From UBA1447 sp002329225 (GTDB lineage Bacteria; Bacillota; Clostridia; Oscillospirales; Acutalibacteraceae): DNA of 64,000 bases. This document shows, piece by piece, positions 1 to 8,524 of the stretch. Position 1 is the stretch's first letter. Each line of letters opens with the position of its first letter. The notes beneath the pieces were generated by a model that did not search any database, was not told the DNA's origin, and was given only the letters and a program-made list of their open reading frames with translations. The position numbers were made by a program, and so were the translations under genes. The DNA lies in contig JBMNVN010000003.1 in the NCBI GenBank assembly GCA_050946835.1, positions 248,001-312,000 on the forward strand, in the 5' to 3' direction.

Positions 1-1
1 G

Positions 2-220
2 ATAAAGTCGGGTAAGAACTACTACCGCCACAGTGCAATCGACAACATACTTGAAATCGAAAATTATGGCATTGAAAATGCCTTTGTGTTTTGTAATGGC
101 AATATAGAAAAAAGAGGTAAGTTGATTTATTATCCAATCTACATGATAGGCCTTGTTAGAAAAAAAGAAATCAGCGAAGAGATTATCGTTGAAACCGACT
201 TTTCAGCGCTGAAAGACTGA
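2..220 (+). CDS. C-terminal fragment of an AAA ATPase with DUF4143 domain (partial)
   Basis: Only the last 72 residues lie in the window; the reading frame is open from base 2 to the TGA at 218-220. The visible part begins with a Lys-Ser-Gly-Lys motif and contains a Tyr-Pro-Ile-Tyr-Met-Ile stretch, which resembles the end of the nuclease-like fold that closes bacterial AAA_14/DUF4143 proteins. The Walker motifs lie outside the window. These ATPases are common in gut Firmicutes and their role is not established. Two more ATPases of this broad class occur at 20299 and 56663. The assignment rests on a short tail, so it is moderately sure. Confidence 0.6.
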   Translation: MKSGKNYYRHSAIDNILEIENYGIENAFVFCNGNIEKRGKLIYYPIYMIGLVRKKEISEEIIVETDFSALKD

Positions 221-287
221 CAATTTACAAATAACTTCGCATTCATAATATGTTGTACGTGGTAATTGGAGGTAATCTGAAAAAACA

Positions 288-306
288 AAAGGCAAAAACT
301 GCCTTT
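288..306 (+). terminator. Small hairpin after the DUF4143 ATPase
   Basis: AAAGGCA and TGCCTTT form a 7-bp stem around a 5-base loop, 68 bases after the stop codon of the ATPase fragment. No T-run follows, so termination here would be weak. A good Shine-Dalgarno (GGAGGT at 268-273) lies just upstream but has no ATG, GTG or TTG at the right distance. Confidence 0.3.
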
Positions 307-365
307 CGAATAACTTGAATTAAAGAAAAGTTACCGCAACCGGCAGGAAATGCGGGCATAAGCAC

Positions 366-393
366 TTGTCGAAATTAAATCGTGTGATATAAT
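366..393 (+). promoter_or_regulatory. Promoter of the F420-ligase-like gene
   Basis: TTGTCG (366-371) and TATAAT (388-393) are separated by 16 bases. Transcription would begin near 400 and give a short leader before the ATG at 435. Confidence 0.55.
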
Positions 394-434
394 AATCGTC
401 GGCAACTTATGCTTTTATGAAAAAGAGGGATATA

Positions 435-1625
435 ATGGAAAGGCTTATCGGCACGGTATCCAGGGGAATCAGAGCCCCCATCATTCAGGAGGGGGACGAC
501 ATTGCGAAGATTGTGGCGGACAGCGTTCTTGCCGCCGCAAAAAGTGAAGGTTTCGGTCTCAGGGACAGGGACATTGTTGCGGTTACGGAAGCCGTGGTCG
601 CCAGGGCTCAGGGGAATTATGCCACCGTTGACCAAATAGCGGAGGATGTTAAGGCAAAGTTTTCTACGGACACATTGGGAGTAGTTTTCCCCATATTCAG
701 CCGTAACCGATTTTCGGTTTGTCTTTCGGGTATAGCCAGAGCCATGGATAAAATAGTTTTAATGCTCTCCTACCCTTCGGATGAGGTAGGCAATCATCTG
801 TTTTCGGCGGATTTGCTTGACGAAAAAGGAGTAAACTCCGTAACCGATGTTATGACCGAAGAAAGGTACAGGGAACTTTTCGGCTATCCGAAACACACTT
901 TCACCGGCATCGATTATGTGGAATATTATAAAGAACTGATACGCGCCGAAGGCTGTGAAGTCCAAGTTTTACTTGCAAACGACTGCCGGGCAATTCTCAA
1001 AGAAACCAAGTACGTGCTTAATTGTGATATCCACACAAGGGCACGCACAAAAAGGATTTTGTCGGAAGCCGGAGCGGAAAAAGTTTTTGGACTTGAAGAT
1101 ATACTCAACAGTTCAGTCAGCGGTAGCGGATACAACGAAAAATACGGTTTACTTGGCAGTAACAAGGCTACCGAAACCAAGGTAAAGCTATTCCCCAGGG
1201 ATTGCACACCGGTAGTGGAAAAAATTGCCGCCGATTTGCTGTCCCGTACGGGTAAACATATTGAGGTTATGATTTACGGCGACGGCGCCTTTAAAGACCC
1301 GGTAGGGAAGATTTGGGAACTGGCCGACCCGGTGGTATCACCCGCTTACACCAAGGGCTTGGAAGGTCAGCCAAATGAGGTTAAATTAAAATATTTGGCC
1401 GACAACGATTTTTCCCATCTGCACGGGGAAGAACTTGAAGCCGCAGTTGCCGCCTATATTGCCCAAAAAGGTGCGGACTTGACCGGGAGTATGGCTTCCC
1501 AAGGAACCACTCCCCGCAGGCTTACCGACCTTATCGGGTCCCTTTGTGACCTGACCTCCGGCAGCGGAGACAAGGGCACACCCATCGTTTTGGTACAGGG
1601 GTATTTTGATAACTTCTCCAACTGA
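435..1625 (+). CDS. Coenzyme F420-0:L-glutamate ligase family protein
   Basis: The protein has 396 residues and belongs by motif to the F420_ligase family (PF01996), whose archaeal member CofE adds glutamates to coenzyme F420-0 using GTP. Recognisable stretches are the N-terminal Gly-Thr-Val-Ser-Arg-Gly-Ile-Arg-Ala-Pro, the Arg-Asp-Arg-Asp-Ile-Val-Ala-Val-Thr-Glu motif, and a Tyr-Gly-Asp-Gly-Ala-Phe-Lys-Asp-Pro motif near residue 280. It is longer than the roughly 250-residue archaeal CofE. I prefer the ATG at 435 because AAGAGGG lies a few bases upstream; the in-frame ATG at 417 has no ribosome binding site. No other F420 gene is in the window, so the substrate is open. It may ligate glutamate to another acceptor. 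Confidence 0.8.
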   Translation: MERLIGTVSRGIRAPIIQEGDDIAKIVADSVLAAAKSEGFGLRDRDIVAVTEAVVARAQGNYATVDQIAEDVKAKFSTDTLGVVFPIFSRNRFSVCLSGIARAMDKIVLMLSYPSDEVGNHLFSADLLDEKGVNSVTDVMTEERYRELFGYPKHTFTGIDYVEYYKELIRAEGCEVQVLLANDCRAILKETKYVLNCDIHTRARTKRILSEAGAEKVFGLEDILNSSVSGSGYNEKYGLLGSNKATETKVKLFPRDCTPVVEKIAADLLSRTGKHIEVMIYGDGAFKDPVGKIWELADPVVSPAYTKGLEGQPNEVKLKYLADNDFSHLHGEELEAAVAAYIAQKGADLTGSMASQGTTPRRLTDLIGSLCDLTSGSGDKGTPIVLVQGYFDNFSN

Positions 1626-1657
1626 CGGTGTGGCATTTTGATGCTTTTGAGATAAAA

Positions 1658-1695
1658 CGGAGCGCCTGAAAAGCGGCGCTCCGCATTTAATTCTT
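1658..1695 (+). terminator. Terminator of the F420-ligase-like gene
   Basis: CGGAGCGCC (1658-1666) and GGCGCTCCG (1675-1683) form a perfect 9-bp stem with an 8-base loop, followed by a T-rich stretch. Confidence 0.75.
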
Positions 1696-1707
1696 TCTCC
1701 GTTGTTC

Positions 1708-1734
1708 TTGACAAAAACTTTGCCTTGATATAAT
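1708..1734 (+). promoter_or_regulatory. Candidate promoter of the tandem transporter genes
   Basis: TTGACA (1708-1713) and TATAAT (1729-1734) are both perfect boxes, but the spacer is only 15 bases, shorter than usual. A leader of about 200 bases would precede the TTG start at 1941. No other convincing promoter is seen before copy 2 or copy 3, so the three genes may be read together. Confidence 0.45.
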
Positions 1735-1940
1735 GTTAATCTGTTCAAAAGACACTTTGACCTTGTTTTCGGACAATTCAATATTCGGAAGGTGCGGCAA
1801 TACGTTGTTGCGCCTTAATAGTAGCAAATTTTTACGGTTTTACGGTTGACTAATTTCTTTTTATATCTATCCCGTTGCGGGACAAAACTCCCACATTTAC
1901 ACGGACTCCACTAATAAAAAAGCTTCGGAGGTTACCGCGA

Positions 1941-3518
1941 TTGAAAAAAGAAAATGTAAACATTGAGGTCATTGATGAGGAAGCGGCACAGAAAGAAGCG
2001 CTTAAGTATGTTCATCAGGACCGCCGTTATGTCGGCTCTAAAGAAACCTTTGCATATATTCTCAACGACTTTTCCAACGGTTTCAATATCGGCAAGTACG
2101 GCAACCGCTTTATTTGGGACGTTGTAAAAATCGACTTTAAGATCGCCGCCTATGTCAATATTTTTACCGGTATCTGGGACACCATCAATGATATTTTTAT
2201 AGGCGCTATTGTTGACAGAACCCGTACCCGCTGGGGTAAATTTAAACCCTATATTTTATTTATTAAAATCCCGCTCGCACTTTTCGGGGTGCTTTACTGG
2301 TTTATGCCCTTCTTCTTCCCAAACACCGCACCGGATTATATGCCGAAGCTCATCTATTACTTCGTATTCGGAATTATTTCAGAGACCGTCGGAACCTTTT
2401 CCGGCATAGCTCAGGCAGGACTGATGTCTACTATCACTCCCCATCCCGTAGAGCGAACACGGCTTATTACTATGGCTAATTTCTGGTCAGGTTGGTTCGG
2501 CTCAAAAATTCCAGAGCTTATGATGGGGCTTTTTATCGACCTGATAATTAACGATATTGTTAAATGGAAGCTGCGCGACCTTTTTGTGAGCATGGGTATC
2601 CTCACGAGTTTTGTTGCCACCGCCGCTTCATTCTTTTTTATTTTTCTGACCCGTGAAAGAGTCCAGCAAACCATAGAAAAGCCAAGTATAATTCAGGGTT
2701 TCAAAGCCATATTTAACAACGTGCCCATCCTCCTGATAACTCTGTCGGATTTTCTTGCAGGGTTCGGAGTGAGCCTTGGCCGTTCAAACTACTTTATTGA
2801 TGTTTTGGGCGCTGCCAGTTTGCAAACCGTTGTGGGCATTCCGGGCAGCTTTGCATCAAATGCAAGTTATGCACTTATCGGCCCCCTGCGCAAGCGATTT
2901 TCCACAAAAGCCCTTTGGATAGCCGAAGATATTTATAATGATATGTGCTGGCTCGGGGTTTTCGTTATCGGTTCAATCAACAACAACTTTACAAAACGTA
3001 AAGTTATGATCCCCGTATTTATGATTGAAGAATTTATTGAGATGTGGACCTGGGGCCTGCGGGGAGTAATAGGGCGTGAATTGTATAACGAGGCAATGGA
3101 CTATTGCGAATGGAAAAACGGCTACCGTATGGAGGCCATGACCGGTGTGGCAAAGGGACTTGTAACCAAACTTCAGAGTATAGGAATGAGCACCGTTCAG
3201 AACCTTTTTATGGCAAAAATCGGCTATGTTCAAGGCAAAGCCATCGGTACTCAATCACTCAGAACAAAGTGGTGGATTTTCGCCTTAGGTACCGGCGTCC
3301 CCGTAATTACAAGTTCCTTAGGTATTATACCTAAGTTTATCTACCCTCTCACCGGCAAGAGACGGGACGCCATGTATGCCGACCTGCTTGAAAGACGCAA
3401 GCAAATGGCCGCAAGAGTGTCCGCCGCCGGAGACGATGCGGAAGAATTGGCCCGCATTGCCGAAGCGGAAATTCGCGGTGACTATATTCAAAACTACGAC
3501 TTTGACAAAAAGGATTAA
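1941..3518 (+). CDS. GPH-family MFS transporter, tandem copy 1
   Basis: This 525-residue polytopic membrane protein belongs to the glycoside-pentoside-hexuronide:cation symporter group. The signature Asp-Arg-Thr-Arg-Thr-Arg-Trp-Gly-Lys-Phe motif lies near residues 92-101, in the loop after the second membrane span, and about 12 hydrophobic segments follow. A hydrophilic N-terminus of about 30 residues and an acidic/Ala-rich C-terminus flank the membrane core. The start is TTG at 1941, with CGGAGGT 8 bases upstream; the same TTG and leader recur in copies 2 and 3, which argues against the longer frame from 1875. It probably imports a sugar or glycoside with a cation; the substrate cannot be read from the sequence. 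The genes of copies 2 and 3 follow directly. Confidence 0.85.
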   Translation: MKKENVNIEVIDEEAAQKEALKYVHQDRRYVGSKETFAYILNDFSNGFNIGKYGNRFIWDVVKIDFKIAAYVNIFTGIWDTINDIFIGAIVDRTRTRWGKFKPYILFIKIPLALFGVLYWFMPFFFPNTAPDYMPKLIYYFVFGIISETVGTFSGIAQAGLMSTITPHPVERTRLITMANFWSGWFGSKIPELMMGLFIDLIINDIVKWKLRDLFVSMGILTSFVATAASFFFIFLTRERVQQTIEKPSIIQGFKAIFNNVPILLITLSDFLAGFGVSLGRSNYFIDVLGAASLQTVVGIPGSFASNASYALIGPLRKRFSTKALWIAEDIYNDMCWLGVFVIGSINNNFTKRKVMIPVFMIEEFIEMWTWGLRGVIGRELYNEAMDYCEWKNGYRMEAMTGVAKGLVTKLQSIGMSTVQNLFMAKIGYVQGKAIGTQSLRTKWWIFALGTGVPVITSSLGIIPKFIYPLTGKRRDAMYADLLERRKQMAARVSAAGDDAEELARIAEAEIRGDYIQNYDFDKKD

Positions 3519-3644
3519 ATAATAAAATAATCCGATATATCTTTTACCGATTATCCTCTCTCCGTTATTTTTTTAAAAACTCTTTCCCGGCACAATTCCC
3601 GCAGATTCACGGCTCCCCAATAAAAAATGAGGAGGTTACCGCAA

Positions 3645-5222
3645 TTGAAAAAAGAAAATGTAAACATTGAGGTTATTGATGAAGAAGCGGCTCAAAGGGA
3701 AGCGCTTAAGTATGTCCATAAGGACCGCCGCTATATCGGCACTAAAGAAACCTTTGCCTATATTCTCAACGACTTTTCCAACAGTTTTAATATAGGCAAA
3801 TACGGCAACCGGTTTATTTGGGACGTTGTAAAAATTGACTTTAAGATAATTGCCTATGTCAATATTTTTACCGGTATCTGGGACACGATTAATGATATTT
3901 TTATAGGTACCATTGTAGACCGTACCCGTACCCGTTGGGGCAAGTTTAAGCCCTATGTTTTGTTTATCAAAATCCCCCTTGCACTTTTCGGGGTACTTTA
4001 CTGGTTTATGCCTTACTTTTTTCCAAACACCGCACCGGATTACGTGCCGAAGCTCATCTATTACTTTACATTCGGAATTATTACGGAAACCGTCGGGACC
4101 TTTTCCGGCATAGCTCAAGCGGGGCTTATGTCCACTATTTCCCCTCATCCCGTCGAACGAACACGGCTTATTACTCTGGCTAATTTCTGGTCAGGTTGGT
4201 TCGGTGAAAAAGTTCCGGAACTTTTGATGGGCGTTTTTATCGACCTGATAATTAACGATATTGTTAAATGGAAGCTCCGCGACCTTTTTGTCGGTATGGG
4301 CATCCTTACAAGCTTTGTTGCCACGGCCGCCTCTTTCTTTTTTGTTTATCTGACCCGGGAAAGAGTCCAGCAGACTATAGAAAAGCCCAGTATTATTCAG
4401 GGATTCAAAGCCATCTTTAATAATATACCTATTCTCTTGATAACCCTGTCGGATTTTCTTGCCGGATTCGGAGTGGGCATCGGCCGTTCAAACTACTTCA
4501 TTGATGTTTTGGGCGCCGCCAGTTTGCAAACCATTGTAGGCATTCCCGGCGGTTTTGCATCAAACGCAAGTTATGCCCTTATCGGGCCCTTGCGCAAACG
4601 TTTTTCCACAAAAGCCCTATGGATAGGTGAAGATATTTACACGGATATATGTTGGCTAAGTGTTTTCGCCATCGGTTCAATCAACAACAACTTTACAAAA
4701 CGTAAAGTTATGATTCCGGTCTTTATGATTGAAGAATTTATTGAGATGTGGACCTACGGTTTGCGGCACGTGATAGGCAAGGAATTATATAATGAGGCAA
4801 TGGACTATTGCGAATGGAAAAACGGCTACCGTATGGAGGCCATGACCGGTGTGGCAAAGGGACTTGTCAGCAAACTTCAGGGAATCGGAATGAGTACCAT
4901 TCAGAATCTTTTTATGGCAAAAATAGGCTATATTCAAGGCAAAACCATAGGTACTCAATCCCTCAGAACAAAGTGGTGGATTTTCGCCTTAGGCACGGGT
5001 GTACCCATAATTACAAGTTCCCTTGGCGTTATACCCAAGTTTATTTATCCCCTCACCGGTAAAAGACGTGATGCCATGTATGCCGACCTGCTTGAAAGGC
5101 GCAAGCAAATGGCCGCAAGAGTGTCCGCCGCCGGAGACGATGCGGAAGAACTGGCCCGCATTGCCGAAGCGGAAATTCGCGGTGACTATATTCAAAACTA
5201 CGACTTTGACAAAAAGGATTAG
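3645..5222 (+). CDS. GPH-family MFS transporter, tandem copy 2
   Basis: This is a second 525-residue transporter, very close to copy 1 over its whole length, with scattered conservative changes (Val/Ile, Phe/Tyr). It keeps the Arg-Thr-Arg-Thr-Arg-Trp-Gly-Lys-Phe loop motif. It starts at TTG 3645 behind GAGGAGGT. The stretch before the start (CTCCCCAATAAAA, then GAGGAGG, then TTACCGC) resembles the leaders of copies 1 and 3, so the duplicated unit includes the ribosome binding site. The C-terminal residues are the same in copies 1, 2 and 3, down to the final Asp-Lys-Lys-Asp. The 126-base gap to copy 1 has no obvious terminator. Substrate unknown. Confidence 0.85.
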   Translation: MKKENVNIEVIDEEAAQREALKYVHKDRRYIGTKETFAYILNDFSNSFNIGKYGNRFIWDVVKIDFKIIAYVNIFTGIWDTINDIFIGTIVDRTRTRWGKFKPYVLFIKIPLALFGVLYWFMPYFFPNTAPDYVPKLIYYFTFGIITETVGTFSGIAQAGLMSTISPHPVERTRLITLANFWSGWFGEKVPELLMGVFIDLIINDIVKWKLRDLFVGMGILTSFVATAASFFFVYLTRERVQQTIEKPSIIQGFKAIFNNIPILLITLSDFLAGFGVGIGRSNYFIDVLGAASLQTIVGIPGGFASNASYALIGPLRKRFSTKALWIGEDIYTDICWLSVFAIGSINNNFTKRKVMIPVFMIEEFIEMWTYGLRHVIGKELYNEAMDYCEWKNGYRMEAMTGVAKGLVSKLQGIGMSTIQNLFMAKIGYIQGKTIGTQSLRTKWWIFALGTGVPIITSSLGVIPKFIYPLTGKRRDAMYADLLERRKQMAARVSAAGDDAEELARIAEAEIRGDYIQNYDFDKKD

Positions 5223-5337
5223 ATAATCAGATATGTCTTTTAAGGATTACCTCATCTCCGTTATTTAAATTAAACTATCGGATAACTCCCCGCAATTTTA
5301 TGAACTCCCCAACAAAACGCTGAGGAGGTCACCGCGA

Positions 5338-6915
5338 TTGAAAAAAGAAAATGTAAACATTGAAATTATCGATGAAGAAGCGGTACAGCGGGAAGCGCTG
5401 AAGTATGTTCACCAGGACCGCCGTTATATCGGTTCGAAAGAAACCTTTGCCTATATTCTTAACGACTTTTCCAACAGTTTTAATATAAACAAGTATAGCA
5501 ACCGGTTTATTTGGGATGTCGTAAAAATCGACTTTAAGATAGCCGCTTATGTCAATATCTTTACCGGCATCTGGGACACGATTAATGATATTTTTATCGG
5601 TACTATTGTAGACCGAACCCGTACCCGATGGGGCAAATTTAGGCCCTATGTTTTGTTTATTAAAATACCCCTCGCCCTTTTCGGGGTGCTTTACTGGTTT
5701 ATGCCCTACTTTTTCCTCGACACCGCACCGGATTATGTACCGAAGTTGATATATTATTTTACTTTCGGAATTATTTCAGAAACCGTCGGAACTTTTTCCG
5801 GTATAGCACAGACCGGACTCATGTCCACTATCACCCCACATCCCGTGGAACGAATGCGGCTTATTAACTTGGCTAATTTTTGGTCCGGCTGGTTCGGCGA
5901 AAAAGTTCCGGAGCTTTTGATGGGTCTTTTCATCGACCTGATAATTAATGATGTTGTGCAATGGAAGCTGCGCGACCTTTATGTGGGGATGGGTATTCTT
6001 ACAAGTATTGTTGCCACAGCAGCCTCCTTCTTTTTTATTTATCTGACCCGGGAAAGAGTCCAACAGACTATAGAAAAGCCCAGCATTATCCAAGGCTTTA
6101 AAGCCATCTTCAACAATGTACCCATCTTGCTGATAACTTTGTCGGATTTTCTTGCCGGCTTCGGAGTAGGGTTGGGCCGCTCAAACTACTTTATTGACGT
6201 TTTGGGCTCCGCCACATTGCAAACCATTGCGGGCATTCCCGGTACCATTTCTTATAACGCAAGCTACGCCATTATCGGTCCCCTGCGCAAGCGGTTTTCC
6301 ACTAAAGCCCTTTGGATAGGCGAGGACCTTTATACGGATATGTGCTGGCTGACAGTTTTCGTAATCGGTTCAATCAATAACAACTTTACAAAACGCAAAG
6401 TAATGATTCCGGTCTTAATGATTGAGGAGTTTGTCGAGTTGTGGAGTATGGGTTTGCGGCACATGATAGGCAAGGAATTGTATAATGAGGCCATGGACTA
6501 TTGCGAATGGAAAAACGGCTACCGTATGGAGGCCATGACCGGCGTGGCAAGGGGGCTTGTCCGCAAGCTTCAGGGTATCGGCATGAGTACCATACAGAAC
6601 CTTTTTATGGCAAAAATAGGCTATATTCAAGGCAAAACCATAGGTACTCAATCCCTCAGAACAAAGTGGTGGATTTTCGCCTTAGGCACAGGTGTACCCA
6701 TTATTACAAGTTCCTTGGGCGTTATACCCAAGTTCCTTTATCCTCTCACCGGCAAAAGGCGGGATGCCATGTATGCCGACCTGCTTGAAAGACGCAAGCA
6801 AATGGCCGCAAGGGTTTCCGCCGCCGGGGGTGATGCGGAAGAATTGGCCCGCATTGCCGAAGCGGAGATTCGCGGTGATTATATCCAAAACTACGACTTT
6901 GATAAAAAAGATTAG
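5338..6915 (+). CDS. GPH-family MFS transporter, tandem copy 3
   Basis: This third 525-residue copy starts at TTG 5338 behind GAGGAGGTC. It is the most diverged of the three in the middle, for example the Ser-Ala-Thr-Leu-Gln-Thr-Ile-Ala-Gly region, which reads Ala-Ala-Ser-Leu-Gln-Thr in copies 1 and 2. It has the same length and the same C-terminus. The GPH loop motif is intact, with Arg in place of one Lys (Gly-Lys-Phe-Arg-Pro-Tyr), which is the commoner form in the family. A strong hairpin follows at 6945, so this is the last gene of the cluster. Three intact copies in a row suggest selection for dose or for slightly different substrates. Confidence 0.85.
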   Translation: MKKENVNIEIIDEEAVQREALKYVHQDRRYIGSKETFAYILNDFSNSFNINKYSNRFIWDVVKIDFKIAAYVNIFTGIWDTINDIFIGTIVDRTRTRWGKFRPYVLFIKIPLALFGVLYWFMPYFFLDTAPDYVPKLIYYFTFGIISETVGTFSGIAQTGLMSTITPHPVERMRLINLANFWSGWFGEKVPELLMGLFIDLIINDVVQWKLRDLYVGMGILTSIVATAASFFFIYLTRERVQQTIEKPSIIQGFKAIFNNVPILLITLSDFLAGFGVGLGRSNYFIDVLGSATLQTIAGIPGTISYNASYAIIGPLRKRFSTKALWIGEDLYTDMCWLTVFVIGSINNNFTKRKVMIPVLMIEEFVELWSMGLRHMIGKELYNEAMDYCEWKNGYRMEAMTGVARGLVRKLQGIGMSTIQNLFMAKIGYIQGKTIGTQSLRTKWWIFALGTGVPIITSSLGVIPKFLYPLTGKRRDAMYADLLERRKQMAARVSAAGGDAEELARIAEAEIRGDYIQNYDFDKKD

Positions 6916-6944
6916 ACAATTCAATAAACAGATATGTATTTTTC

Positions 6945-6981
6945 CGGTTCGCCCTTTTTTAGAGAGGGGCGAACCGTTTGC
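6945..6981 (+). terminator. Terminator of the transporter cluster
   Basis: CGGTTCGCCC (6945-6954) and GGGCGAACCG (6967-6976) form a perfect 10-bp stem. The loop contains TTTTTT, and TTTG follows the stem. Confidence 0.7.
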
Positions 6982-7047
6982 TTGCAGCCTTCAATCCGAG
7001 TTTAAAACAAATAACGGTATTTCCAAAGTGTTCCGCCTTATTCATTG

Positions 7048-7075
7048 TTGACTTTTATTTTTAAAGTTGTATGAT
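7048..7075 (+). promoter_or_regulatory. Promoter of the trkA-trkH operon
   Basis: TTGACT (7048-7053) and TATGAT (7070-7075) are 16 bases apart. The start codon of trkA lies 55 bases downstream. Confidence 0.5.
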
Positions 7076-7129
7076 TTTGATAGCATTAACCCACTCTGTT
7101 AAAATATGTAAATTAATCGGGGCATACTT

Positions 7130-8485
7130 ATGAAAATTGTAATAGTCGGCGGCGGAAAAGTCGGCGAAGAACTGTGCAAAAGCCTTTCGGAAGATGAGGA
7201 AAACGATATTTATCTTATCGAAAAGGATCCTCGCAGGTTTGAGCAATTAGTCAGCCTTACGGATATTTCCGGCTGTATCGGAAACGGCGTTTTATACGAA
7301 ACTCAAATGGAAGCCCAAGTTGATGAGTGTGATATTTTTATAGCGGTAACCCCTAATGACGAATCCAATATAATAGCCGCAATTATTGCAAAGAAAATCG
7401 GAGCGAAACATACCCTTGTCAGGGTAAGGGATCCCGAGTTTTTTTCACAGATAGATTTTGTCAAAGATAATCTCGGCATCAATATGCTCATCAGCCCCGA
7501 GTTTGTTGCGGCTGCGGAAATTGCCGAAATTATAGAGTTTCCTTCCGCCTTGGGTATTGAAAGATTTGAAAACGGGCGCATTAGTATAGTTGAGGTAAGA
7601 ATAAGTGAGGGCAGCTCCTTAGCGGGTAAAACCGTAGGAAAGCTGCGGAAAGAATATCCGGACTTAATTTTCTGTGTGATTAACAGCGGAGGGGAAGTAA
7701 GTATTCCCGGTCAAGATACCCTGCTTCAAATCGGTGACCACGTTCATATCACCGGCAGCAATAAAGATGTGGACCGTTTTTATGTGGAGGCCCGGTGTTA
7801 CATCAAACGCTTGCATTCGGTTCTCATTGTAGGCGGAGGAAGAATTACAAAGTATCTGCTCCAACGCCTGTCCGCTATGAGACTCAACCTGAAAGTAATA
7901 GAAAATGACCCTGAAATGGCGGACTCCATTGCATCGGAGTTCCCTGAAGCCGTTGTAGTTTACGGGGACGGTACCGACCAGTTCTTTTTGGAAGAAGAGG
8001 GGCTGAGCAATTATGACGCTCTTATCGCCCTTACAGGTGTAGATGAAGAAAACATTCTGCTTTCAATTTTCGCTTCTCAACAAGGCATCAAGAAAACAAT
8101 TTGCAAAATAAACCGTCTTGAGCTGCTTAATGTGCTTAAACAAGAGGATATTGATTCCATTATTTCCCCAAGCCGTTTGATTGCGGACAGGATAATTCGT
8201 TTTGTCCGTTCCAGAAAAGGCGCCGCCGACTCCAATGTAGACGCTCTTTACCGCCTGGAAAACAACAAAGTTGAGGCTTTGCAATTCCATATCCGCAACG
8301 CCGGCAAGGCCGCAGGTGTGCGCCTGAAAGATCTGGAGCTTGTGGATAACCTTTTCATAGCCTACATCTTCCGCGACGGTAAAGCCATCTTCCCCACCGG
8401 CGAAGATATGATAAAAGACAATGACAGAATGATTGTGGTAACCACCCGCCACAATATCCGCGATTTTAAAGATATTCTCGTTTAA
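7130..8485 (+). CDS. trkA: Trk potassium uptake regulatory subunit TrkA
   Basis: This 451-residue cytoplasmic protein has the classical duplicated layout: RCK_N, RCK_C, RCK_N, RCK_C. The first nucleotide-binding loop (Gly-Gly-Gly-Lys-Val-Gly-Glu) lies at residues 7-13 and the second (Val-Gly-Gly-Gly-Arg-Ile) near residue 230. TrkA binds NAD(H)/ATP and gates the membrane subunit TrkH, whose gene starts 39 bases downstream. The length equals that of full-size bacterial TrkA, not of the half-size KtrA. A separate K+/H+ antiporter with an RCK_C domain occurs at 43245. Confidence 0.93.
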   Translation: MKIVIVGGGKVGEELCKSLSEDEENDIYLIEKDPRRFEQLVSLTDISGCIGNGVLYETQMEAQVDECDIFIAVTPNDESNIIAAIIAKKIGAKHTLVRVRDPEFFSQIDFVKDNLGINMLISPEFVAAAEIAEIIEFPSALGIERFENGRISIVEVRISEGSSLAGKTVGKLRKEYPDLIFCVINSGGEVSIPGQDTLLQIGDHVHITGSNKDVDRFYVEARCYIKRLHSVLIVGGGRITKYLLQRLSAMRLNLKVIENDPEMADSIASEFPEAVVVYGDGTDQFFLEEEGLSNYDALIALTGVDEENILLSIFASQQGIKKTICKINRLELLNVLKQEDIDSIISPSRLIADRIIRFVRSRKGAADSNVDALYRLENNKVEALQFHIRNAGKAAGVRLKDLELVDNLFIAYIFRDGKAIFPTGEDMIKDNDRMIVVTTRHNIRDFKDILV

Positions 8486-8524
8486 ATCTCTGCGACTATT
8501 ATTAACGAGGCGGACAATTAAGTT

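Noticed and set aside
262..320. Strong Shine-Dalgarno (GGAGGT at 268-273) followed by a short CTG-initiated frame of about 13 codons.
   Set aside because: CTG is a rare start and the frame is tiny; it may be a decayed gene start. Not enough to call a gene.
759..3334. Open frames on both strands inside the F420-ligase-like and transporter genes.
   Set aside because: They lack ribosome binding sites and protein-like composition and overlap well-supported genes; they are shadow frames.
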